From Mycteria americana (Eukaryota; Chordata; Aves; Ciconiiformes; Ciconiidae), in NCBI RefSeq assembly GCF_035582795.1, contig NC_134373.1, positions 34,256,501-34,320,500 of the forward strand: a DNA stretch of 64,000 nt, written 5' to 3'. How positions within the stretch are numbered: position 1 is the first letter of the stretch; each line of letters starts with the position of its first letter. A program made the translations under genes and the position numbers. Under the pieces are notes generated by a model. That model saw nothing but the letters and a program-made list of their open reading frames with translations, was not told the DNA's origin and searched no databases. Positions 49,701 through 61,700 of the stretch are shown in pieces.

Positions 49701-52700
49701 ACTATAGCACTAGGTATTCTTTTCTCTGACCTGCTTTATCCAAAATCCTGATTTGGGATATTACCTCGGGAAAGGAGAAACATTAATTCTAAGCAGGGAG
49801 GAAATCGGCTTCTAGATTTCTCTGAGAGCAGTGATTCTCAGTATTAGTAGCTGGCCAGTAGGTGGTATATCTAATCCATACTTGGTGAAGAAGTCTTTCT
49901 TGATGAGCTTAGTTTTTTTTATGTAGAGGATGTTTTTTAGAAATTGTGACTTTCTGTCAGGTCCCTGTGAAGTTCTGCCTGCTCCAGACACAGTTGGTTC
50001 CTCATTTGTCCCAATCAAGACAGGCTTTCAAGAAAACTTTTGTTGGTGTCACCAGTATACTGTGTTCTGAAAAAGACCATGCAAAAGCTATAATAGGCTG
50101 TCCACACCATGGCATGTAGGAATTATGTATTTGATAATGACACTTTACTCAATGCCCTGTTAAATTCAAGATTTCACTTGCTATCTGTAAATCTCAAATC
50201 AGCCCCCAAATGATACAGAAGCTCTTCCCTCCACCTGGCATTGTGTCCCAATAGCTCTTGCACTGTGCAAGCTACTCTGATGAACTTGATGGGATGAATT
50301 TAGATGAATCCTTCCCTACAGGGAGAAGTTAGATTGAGTTGGCTCACTGCCATAGACTGTAGCAGAACTTAAAAAAAAAAAGAAAAAAAAAGAAAAAGCC
50401 TAAAAAAATTCCAGTGGCCAGAAATGGTACTGTTCTTCCTAGTAAATTCTACTTATGTTCACAGAGAAAAGTATGTACACAATCTTGTGTTGAGATGTGC
50501 TTTGTAATTAATAGTCTGCATTTTCGTCTCTCTTGTCATCATCTTCCCCTCACTTTCCAGGGGTTCATGGTTATAGCACAGAAAACTGTTACTGGTTCAA
50601 ACTTGGATCCCAAGATTGATCTGATCTCTTATGTGACCTCCTGCACAGGCTGTCAACAGCCCACAAGATTTATCTTCTCCAACATTTTTTAAAATGTACT
50701 TCAATCTCTTGTGGCTTTTTGTGTGGTCTTATAAATGTCAGAAGAAGTCTTTTTTTCTTATACAGGCATGTGGTTCTTCTTGAACACTTCAAAGGCTTGA
50801 AGATATGTCTTTTCACGGTGGAGCTGTAGTTTTTGAAAACAATAAGTGATCTATAGTAGGAAAATTTGATAGAAATGCGTATAACCTAGCTGTAATGGCT
50901 TCTACCTGGAGTACAGCCGAGATTAATGAGATGAGATCGTGTTCCAAGTGGTGTCTTCTGTCAGAGTATAACGGACAAATGATACAAAACAGGTTCAGTG
51001 TTGGGTCCTAGCACTGAGAGCCCAGAACATTTTCTGTTCAACTTCTAATTGCTTCAAGTGCCAGCAGAGTTCCAGCCCATCTCTTCCCCCTCAGACTGAT
51101 AGAGATGGGTGTTGTGAACAGTTCAAGCTTGCTTTGTAGAAGGATGACCATACCATAGCCCACAGACTGTATAAAAGCCACCTGGACTGTCCGTTTGTTT
51201 TAAAGTATGCTCCTAAGGACTTCTTTGGAGTAGAGAGGGATGGACGTGTATGCATGCAGAGTATAATCCCATTTTTGTATACATGCTGTAAATCCAATGC
51301 TTCCTAGAACTGAGGGATTTATTATTTATTCAGTATGGCCTGCTCGGTAGAAGGACAACATTGATAGCTTTTAGAGTACAGTAGAGTTTTGAGTTTTTTG
51401 AATGTAGAACAGGATGTATGTTGTGCTGGCTGGCACAGCTGAGCTCTTGGTCTGGTGAGTTGTGAGGTGTGCAGGCTATTTCATGGTATAGATGAAAACA
51501 AAGCCAGAAAACTAACATTCCTTTGTTTCGTGAACTACTGCTGTGTATTTTTCTATATTATGTATTCTGTATTTTGATAACATAATGTTATTAATGTTTA
51601 ACAAGTAATAACAATGAATACTATAGATAATATAACTACTTAGTGTGGTGAAATGTACTTTGTTAAAACATATTTTTAGCTTAAGTAGTAGATTTCTTGT
51701 GCTAGGATCTAGGGTTTATGCCACTCAGATTTTTGGGAGGGCACTTTAGGGGTTGGGGGGGGGGATTTTTTTTTTTTTTTTTCCCCTCCTTAAAGATGCA
51801 AGCTAAAAGAATAATGTTTCAAGTGGCCCACATCCATTTCTATCATAGAATTATAGAATCGTTTAGGTTGGGAAAGATCTTTAAGATCATCAAGTCCAAC
51901 TGTAAACCTAACACTACCAAGACCACCACTAAGCCATGTCCCTAAGCACCACATCTACCTATCTTTTAAATACGTCCAGAGATGGGGACTCAACCACTTC
52001 CCTGGGCAGCCCCTTCCAATGCTTGACAACCCTTTCAGTGAAGAAATTGTTCCTAACATCCAATCTAAACCTCCCCTGGCGCAGCTTGAGGCCATTTGCT
52101 CTCATCCTATCACTTTTTACCTGGGAGAAGAGACCGACACCCACCTGTCTACACCCTCCTTTCAGGTAGTTGTAGAGAGCGATAAGGTCTCCCCTCAGCC
52201 TCCTTTTCTCCAGGCTAAACAACCCCAGTTCCCTCAGCCGCTCCTCACAAGACTTTTGCTCTAGCCTCTTCACCAGCTTCGTTGCCCTTCTCTGGACACG
52301 CTCCAGCACCTCAATATCTCTCTTGTAGTGAGGGGCCCAAAACTGAACACGGTATTCGACGTGCGGCCTCACCAGTGCCGAGTACAGGGGGACCATCACT
52401 TCCCTAGTCCTGCTGGTCACACTATTTCTGCTACAAGCCAGGATGCCATTGGCTTTCTTGGCCACCTGGGAATGCTGCTGGCTCATGTTCAGCTGGCTGT
52501 CAACCAACACCCCCAGGTCCTTCTCTGCTAGGCAGCTTTCCAGCCACTCTTCCCCAAGCCTGTAGCGTTGCATGGGGTTGTTGTGACCCAAGTGCAGGAC
52601 CTGGCACTTGGCCTTGTTGAACCTCATACAATTGACCTCAGCCCATCGATCCAGCCTGTCCAGGTCCCTCTGCAGAGCCTGCCTCCCCTCAAGCAGATCA

Positions 52701-55700
52701 ACACTCCCACACAACTTGGTGTCATCTGCAAACTTACTGAGGGTGCACTCGATCCTCTCATCCAGATCATGGATAAAGATATTAAACAGAACTGGCCCCA
52801 ACACAGAGCCCTGGGGAACACCGCTTGTGACCGGCTGCCAGCGGGATTTAACTCCATTCACCACAACTCTTTGGGCCCGGCCATCCAGCCAGTTCTTTAC
52901 CCAGCGAAGAGTTCACCTGTCCAAGCCATGAACAGCCAGTTTCTCCAGGAGAATGCTGTTGGAAACAGCGTCAAAGGCTTTACTAAAGTCTAGGTAGACA
53001 ACATCCACAGCCTTTCCCTCATCCACTAAGTGGTTCACCTTGTCATAGAAGGAGATCAGGTTGGTCAAGCAAGACCTGCCTTTCCTAAACCCATGCTGAC
53101 TGGGCCTGATCACCTGTACGTGCCTGCCGTGTGATGGCACTCAAGATGATCTGCTCCATAACCTTCCCCAGCACCGAGGTCGGGCTGACAAGCCTGTAGT
53201 TCCGCGGATCCTCCTTCTGGCCCTTCTTTTGTGATGGACGTCACATTTGCTAACCTCCAGTCAACTGGGACCTCCCCAGTTAGCCAGGACTGCTGATAAA
53301 TGATTGAAAGTGGCTTGGGGAGCATTTCTGCCAGTTCCTTCAGTACCCTCCGGTGGAGCCCATTTGGCCCCATAGACTTTTGTGTGTCTATGGGGTGCAG
53401 CAGGTCACTCACCATTTCCCCTTGGATTATGGGGGCTTCATTCTGGTCCCCGTCCCTGTCTTCTGACTCAGGAGCCTGGGTAGCCAGAGAACAACTGGTC
53501 TTACTATTAAAGACTGAGGCAAAGAAGGCATTAAGTATTCCACAGATGCTCGTCGTTTTCCTTTTTGGAATTATTTTATTGAAGATATCCAATTTTTGGA
53601 TTACAGAAATTTTATTGGCAAAATTTCAATAAACTTTGCATATGATTGTGAAGATTTCATATGTTTTTGTTTATAAATGAATTTGTCAACTAAGAATTCC
53701 TAATAGTTGAAATTTGCAATAGAATTTTCTTTCCATACTTACTATAAGAAATTAATTAGAATGTAAAACAATTCGGTACATGAGAAGTTACAGTGCAAGC
53801 TAAATAAAGGGGAAATAGTGCAACAAAATAACTAATTTTACAATACACGATTTGCAAATAACATTCAGAAAAGTGGGTTTTTTGGGGGATGCTCCAAGGA
53901 GTTTATAAAGGAAGGCAGTTTGATCTTCTTTGGACTTTCGAATCCCACTGTAGTATGAACAGTATGGCTCCTTGAGGTTTGTATGGTTCAATATAGTTCA
54001 ACAGGTTGAATAATATTTAGGTTTTTATATGTAACACTTTGATTATAAGAAAAGACATGGTTTCTTAGCTTGGGCATTATCTGATTGCTCTACTGAGCTT
54101 TTTAGTACATTGAAGAAGAGCAAACATGAATTTTATAAAATAGGTAATGCTGAATCATTTTATTAGGAGTAGATCCCTGAGTTACCATGTTTACAAATAA
54201 ATGTTCTCGTTTGTGTGCTTAAAATGTGCTTTTAGCTTTTATCATGTATTACAAATAAGTATGCAGTAGTTAGGTGTTTGCTGCTGTTATTCTTCCCCTT
54301 TCCACTGATACAAACTTTTCCCCCCCCCCCAGTGGCTGGTGAAACGTGCAATAGAAACAAGGGAAGAAATGGGAGACTATATCCGTTCTTACTCTATATC
54401 ACAGTTTCAAAAAAGTCATAGACTGCCAGAGGTAAGATCAAGCCAGTTCTTGTTTCTATTATAATATGTCAAATGCTCAGGTGCAGTATGTCAAATGCAT
54501 ATGTCAAATGCTCAGTGATTTCAGAGCTTCACAGCTCTGAAATCAGCACAATATACCGGAGTTGCCTTTGCTATCATTATATTAATCGGTCCTAGAGGAC
54601 TCCATGTGCAGATTCAGTTGGGAAGAAAATTAAAACATTATTATGACAGAGAGTTCATAGATATTGGTTAACTTTTGCTTAATAGTTGCCTTAGTTTTTT
54701 CTGCAATATTTGCTACTTCTCTGTCAGTCTGGCTTGCCCGGTAGCTCGCTTCTGGAGTGGATATAGAGCTCTGTGCAGTGTATCCAGGCAAACCATATGA
54801 CTGGAGCTACATTGCCTGAAATGTGTTCGAGAACACCCGGTGTGCCGTGGGGAAGTTGATCTAGCTAAATGAGAATTGTTATGCTGTTAATACTCATAAC
54901 ATAACTTGGGTTTTTTTTTCGAGTGCTCATGGTCAGCTCTTGCCTCCCTGTATCCAGCCCCCAAAATTTGTTCTTGAAAACTAGATTCCTAAAAAACTTC
55001 ATTCAAAAACTGAACTCGGGGAGAGACTGAGAGGGACAGGTTTGGGTTAAAAGGAAATACATATGTCTCTATAAAATGAGTGCCAGAGGACTGAGAGGTG
55101 CAGTTTTATCTAGAAGTGTAGTGGTAAGAGTAATTTTGCACTGTTTGAGATACCTTGATCATATTCCTTCTCCTTCTGGTAACAGTCAAATGCTGCCCGC
55201 TTTGAATTTACATGCTTAGAACAGTGTTGTGATCCTCTCTTCTTCCTGTTCTGCAGTAACGATATGAAGGTTCCTTGGTGTAGGAGGAGAGCTGGAATGA
55301 GCTTGGATTTGTGCCTATAGTGCAGAGCCATCAGTTCTGTTTGTGAATATCCGAAGGCAATTCCATATTTAAAACCTAGAACCCAAGTTTTGTCTCTAAT
55401 TCAGTAACAGCATTAGAGGTAGATGTCCCTAGTATTGGGAAAGACAGATGGATTTTATTAGCTTGAGGTGTCTGGATTTTGTTTTGGTTTTTTTGATTGT
55501 TTTTAATGCTTAGAAACTAAAATAACACTAGGGGAAACTTCTCTTTTCCACATTAAGCCTAGCCCAACTTCATTTCTTCATAATGTAGTAATGATTGGAG
55601 ATCCCAGTAGTGGGCTGGGATTGCATTTGTGTCAGGTACTGTATAAGCAGAGAGCAGAAAGACTACAGATCTGGATACAGTTTTAAAGACCTACCTATCT

Positions 55701-58700
55701 ATCTGATGAGAGAAGCAAGTATTTTTCTGTGTTACAGGAAATCACTAACACTTCACCAAATAATTGGGCAGCTCAGTTAGAAACTATTTGACAACTTTGT
55801 TTGCAAAACTCATTACAGTGTTCGAGATTTAATCTCCATTCCTGGTATTTTTTAATCACCTCCATTAATGTCTTGCAGGATGACGAATTTATGCAAAGAA
55901 AAGAGAAGGCTATCAAAACTGTTACTGATATCTTTGTAAGTATGTTAGATCTTTATAATCAAGAAGCAAGTGGTTTTAATAATGAAATGGTGGTGGTTAA
56001 TTCTGTTTAATGCAGCCAATACTGGGTTTTCTCATGAGAAGGTCCCAATTAAGTTACATGTTGAGCTTCATTCTTAGAACAGGTCTCAAATGCCAACATA
56101 TCAGATTGAAAACCTTTTAAGTGTGCATTGTATGAGTAGATAAACCGTATCAGCTGCCTGCACGGAGAGTATGGAGTTCCACGCTATCAAACAAAAGTCA
56201 CAAGGTAGCTTACAGGCTATTAAACCCTCAGTAGACAAGTGTTTGTTTGAAGCTATCAGCAGTTGTACTATTTATCTTGAAATTAATCAAAATGGCAATG
56301 ATCTCCTCAATTTAAATGTCTGTATTTCAGAACTTCTCTTTTTTACTTCTTGTAATTGACAGTGAAAATACATAGCCTACTTTGGAAACGTTTTCTTCAA
56401 GTAGCAAATGTTGGTTGGGAAAGGTGGTATCGCTTGTGTTCTCCATCTTCAGATGCAGATCTTCTAACTCTTGGTTAAATTGTTTGTTTATATTTTTGAA
56501 AGCTTGTTCATGAACGGTACCAGGAGTGACATGTAAAATACATAGGCTATATCACTGTCTCATACCTGAATTCAGATGCCTAGCTAGCAGCTTGAATTTC
56601 TGTCCTTGCTTTCCCTCTAATTTCCCTGTTTGCTTGTGACTATCAATTTGCCATTTCTGACTCTAACAGTTCTCTACCTTTTTGGTTGGTTGTTTTGTTT
56701 TGTTTTGGGTTTTTTTGACCATCTTGATAAATTCACATGCCAGCATTTGAAAAGGGATGAGAAATCTGGGTATGTTTTGAATGGGACACTTCCAAGGCTC
56801 TTCAATAGATGGTGAAACCCCACTCTTCTGAGAAAATCAGTGCTATTTCAGGTGGCTCTAGTTAGACACCCTAAACTCTTTGCCCATGGATAGAGGTGTT
56901 AAGTGCCAGTATAACAAGCTATACGATAGTTTGCATAATGAACCAGACAAGTCATCTTACTGTTTTGTCATGTTTTGGAGGTAGTTGTTTTTCCATATTA
57001 ACGACCTAAGTGCTGCTGAGCCTAATATATGTGGTTGAGTTACAGTGTATGTTTATAAAAAAACATTGATATGAAAGTCTCCAGGTGATGACCAATGCAA
57101 ATCCCTTGTTAATCTATTTGAATAATTACTCTTGCTTTGAAAATTTCAATTACAGTCTCTAACTGTTGTTCCCCATGGTTTGGTTGTTTTTTTTAATTAT
57201 TAGCAGTCTTACAATGAGTCTTTTACTACAACCAGCAACACTTGTCTTTCCAGTGAGATCTGTTTTCTGTTTTACAAGTTAGCTCCCCTTGTAAATGGGT
57301 ATTATTGTTTTGTTTGTGAACTTGTATAACCCTTTAAATTGAGAGAGAATGCAAACCCGTGTAAGAAAGCAAATTCCAAATGTGTGTTGTATCAAGTAGC
57401 ACTTGCAATTCATTGCGCTTCTGCTTATTTGCAATTTTCCGAATAATTGTCCTAATTTTTCAGGTGTTTCAAGTGTGTCCATTTTCTGTCTGCATTGTCT
57501 TTAAATAGCACTGAAGATTCTGTATCCAAGTGGCTGGTACCAGCCTTGTCACTGAAGAGACAGAAACAAAGTAATCACAATGCTTTTATGAAACACCAGT
57601 ACCTAGAATTTTTAGTGTCCTTTAAAAACAACCAGAAGATATTTGATTAACAGTGATGAAGGGATCCCTTTGGTTGCTGAGGAACAGAGGTTTCAAGGCT
57701 CAGTTTTTATGTTCTAATAATTTGGGGTTTTAAGTTTGTTCTGTTTCATTAATGCATTTATTTAGGAGAACTTGTCTGAAAAGAAGGAATGCAATCTACT
57801 TTCAGTGTGCAGTTACCTAGTAAATGTCAGGTCAGTTCAAGTGCCTTGTCCAAAGTCCCATGGTGCTTGGTTGAGTTTCCTTAACGTATCTGCCTGCGTG
57901 TTACATATCTACCTGCACTGTCTCCCACAGCATTCTCCTGGAGAAGCTGGCAGCTCATGGCTTAAGGGGGTGTACTCTTCACTGGTTAAAAAAACTGGCT
58001 GGATGGCCGAGCCCAGAGAGTTGTGGTGAATGGAGTTAAATCCAGCTGGCAGCCGGTCACAAGCAGTGTTCCCCAGGGCTCTGTGTTGGGGCCAGTTCTG
58101 TTTAATATCTTTATCAATGATCTGGATGAGGTGATCAAGTGCACCCTCAGTAGGTTTGCAGACGACACCAAGTTGGGCAGGAGTGTTGATCTGCTTGAGG
58201 GTAGCAAGGCTCTGCAGAGGGATCTGGACAGGCTGGATCGATGGGCTGAGGCCAACTGTATGAGGTTTAACAAGGCCAAGTGCAAGGTCCTGCACTGGAG
58301 TCACAGCAACCCCATGCAACGCTGCAGGCTTGGGGAAGAGTGGCTGGAAAGCTGCCCAGCAGAGAAGGACCTGGGGGTGTTGGTTGACAGCCAGCTGAAC
58401 ATGAGCCAGCAGTGTGCCCAGGTGGCCAAGAAAGCCAATGGCATCCTGGCTTGTATCAGAAATAGTGTGACCAGCAGGACTAGGGAAGTGATCGTGCCCC
58501 TGTACTTGGCACTGGTGAGGCCGCATCTCGAATGCTGTGTTCAGTTTTGGGCCTCTCACTACAAGAAAGACATTGAGGTGCTGGAGCATGTCCAAAGACA
58601 GGCAACAAAGCTGTTGCTGTGTCTTCACAGCTGCCTGTGAAGGGTCTGGAGCAAAAGTCTTATGAGGAGCGGCTGAGGGACCTGGGGTTGTTTAGCCTGG

Positions 58701-61700
58701 AGAAAAGGAGGCTGAGGGGAGACCTTATTGCTCTCTACAACTACCTGAAAGGAGGTTGTAGCGAGGTGGGTGTCGGTCTCTTCTCCCAAGTAACAAGCGA
58801 TAGGACAAGATGAAATGGCCTCAATTTGCGTCAGGAGATGTTTAGACTGGAGGATGTTAGGAACAATGTCTTTACTGAAAGGGTTGTCAAGCCTTGGAAG
58901 GGGCTGTCCAGAGAGGTGGTTGAGTCCCCATCCATGGACGAATTCAAAAAATGTGTAGATGTGGCATTTCAGGACATGGTTTAGTAGTCATGGAGGTGTT
59001 GGGTTGACAGTTGAACTAGATGATCTTAGAGGTCTTTTCCAACCTTAATGATTCTATGATTCTGTGTTTTCTGAAATTGCTTTTTAGAGCTCACAGAGAA
59101 TGACATGGTAAAGGTGAAGCAGGTACATGTATGCCAGATCAGGTGTTTCTTTGCTGGTTGAAGCCAGTGAATTGGTTTTCACTTGCCCACTGTATTAGAG
59201 CCGTTGTTACTTTAAAATTCATAGGTCATGGTCCTGGAATCAGATATGCATGTGTCTAGTTCTGCAGCTAAGGGAATAGTTCCATATTCAGGGTCCAAGA
59301 ATGAAACAGATAATGGAAAGGAAAACAAGGTACAGTCTTAAAAGTTTGGTGGTATTTTGCACCATTCAGCTAGCCTGTCCGAGTATCTCTGAATATCTCT
59401 ATCTGTAGGGTTGATAAAGGTGTATTCTGTCTTCTCCTCTGGATCACAGATCTCTAGTTTTTAGGTGCATCTTCATGGTAGATAAAGTTTCGACATTTGT
59501 TCATCACTGCTCAGGGTATCATTAGACAAACACCTCTTCCTTAAATATATGAGCTCTGTCAGGATTATTTCTCAGCAGCTGGCACCTCATCTTCTTAATG
59601 GAAGATTAGTTCATGAGATCTCTTAAGGCATCAAGACATGAGTGCACTCTAGAAGAACACACAGTGAATTTTTAGGGGAGAAAGTGCACAAGCTTTCCTA
59701 TCTGTCCATAGCAACTGGAAGAAGGAGAAGGTGGCTATTAGATGAAGGCTTTTTCACAGGTCACCTTTAAGTGATTGTGCATTGCAATTGGAAGAGAAAT
59801 CCACTTGTGTAAAAGAGGACCAGCAAGTCTGAAAGATTAGTCTGTTGTATGAATTCATTATTATAACTCTGGTCTAAGGACCTACTCTGCTCTTCGCAAG
59901 GGGACGATACAATGAGATTTATGGTCACGACCAGGTCTAAAGGTTAGAAAAGGGAATATTAAATATCAGTAATGGTTATTGGAATAAGAACTACTGCCAC
60001 TGAAAGGTGACTATGTAGTGAATTGAGATTATCTTGCAGTGGTTTTGCTCAGCTACTCAATTATCTGATGCCAAGACTAATGTTTATGGTATGATGCCTA
60101 CACTTTATATAGAACAGATATAATATAGAATGCCACTGTAAAAGCTATAATTGCTTTTATGACTTGCATTGCTTTTCTGTAGGTGTGAAAGTACATTTTG
60201 TGGGAGATTGTTGATCATAAAAAGCTTTTTCATGTGACAGGCAAAAATGTAGCAAGATTTAATAGCTGGAAACCAAGATGACAGAAATTCAGATTAGAAA
60301 TGAAGTAAAAATTGCAAAGGGTAACTGACAAATTTAGGAGAAACTTGCCAAGGAATACTGTCCATTTTTACTTGTTTGAAATCTCTGCTTTGGTATTATG
60401 TGTCTTTGAAAAAAGTTGAAAGCTATTTCAGCAATGTTATGGTGCAGGAATTGCGTGTTGAAAATAATAGTTTGTGTTGTACAAAAAGTCAGATCAAGCA
60501 AAAGAATAATCTTCCTTTTTAATTTTCTTTTAGAATCTTTGCAACTTCTTGCATTGAATCTTTTGTCCCATGTGAACAGGGTTTTCTGAAGTTAAATGTA
60601 TATATGGAAAGCCCAAGCTCTGATTTCAACTCTTGTTTTTGTAACATATTTGTTCTGAGCATTCTGAGCCTCGCCCTCAAAGAATTGAGAAGATATGAAT
60701 GTAAAACAGACCAGAAGAGGGGGGTGTTCCCTTTTGCTGCTGGTTATTTGATGGTGATGTTGAAGTTTTTCTCTGCTGTGATGAGGGCTGGAATTTCAAT
60801 TCAGAAAAAGGAGAAGAGAAAATGTCATCTAGTTGATTGGGGGGGACACTTTTTAAAAAATATCAATTGCAGTAAAAAAAAAATCTTTGAGACCACAGGT
60901 TCTTGGTTAGTTTTTTTTCAGTATCCTTGCTAGCAGGATAGCACTAAATGCTAGACTTCAATTAACTTCAAAATCTTTGTTCCAGCAACAGAAATGTTGC
61001 ATTACAGACTTACTGCGCCGTAATCTTTCACCAAACAAACAGCAAAAATTATTCCAGTCAAAGTAAATGTTATCTTGGTTCTAATTTGGGGAAAGCTGAG
61101 GGTCTCATGATTATTTTGTGTTTGGTCTGGTTTTTGGTATTGTTTTGTTTGTCCTTGAGGCAGAATAATTTTTCTAATGTTGTTATTCAGACTTTTATAG
61201 TGACATAGTTGATCTATATGGAAGGAGGAAGAAAAAAAAGTACTTTAATATAGGCCAGATTTACAGTGCTATAACAGTTGTGTTTATGTTAACAGTCAGG
61301 ATAGCAGCTCTGTACTTTTGTTTCCATTTTGTTTTTAAATTAGAAGTAGCTCTATCAGCACAAAATAGTACTTGTGAATTCTTGTTTTATTTGATGGCCT
61401 GTTGTCCAGCTATAGGATCACATTGGGCTAGCATGAGATCGAATTATTTTAGTATCAAACTTCTTAAGATATTTTTGTTCCTTAAATTGCAATAAAATCT
61501 GCTTTAATTCCATTGTAACCTGTGATCATTGAGTAGATGATAATTACAGTTAATTATCTAATAAGAGATTAAAAATAGAATTAACTCTCAAAGGAGGTAG
61601 CATTTCTAGACGCTGGCATTATCAGCTAAATCATAGAGCCTTTTTAAATGGATGTTGATTTTGTTATTTTTGACTCTAATGTGATGGAGGAAGTGGTTAA

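Noticed and set aside
50414..50692. 92-codon plus frame in intron 4 as an extra CCDC93 exon
   Set aside because: Exons 4 and 5 already join in frame and match the family without a gap.
51936..52993. Plus-strand frames opposite the intron 4 CR1
   Set aside because: They are antisense shadows of the CR1 reverse transcriptase frames.
57909..58628. 239-codon minus-strand frame opposite the intron 6 CR1
   Set aside because: It is the antisense shadow of the plus-strand CR1 ORF2 remnant.
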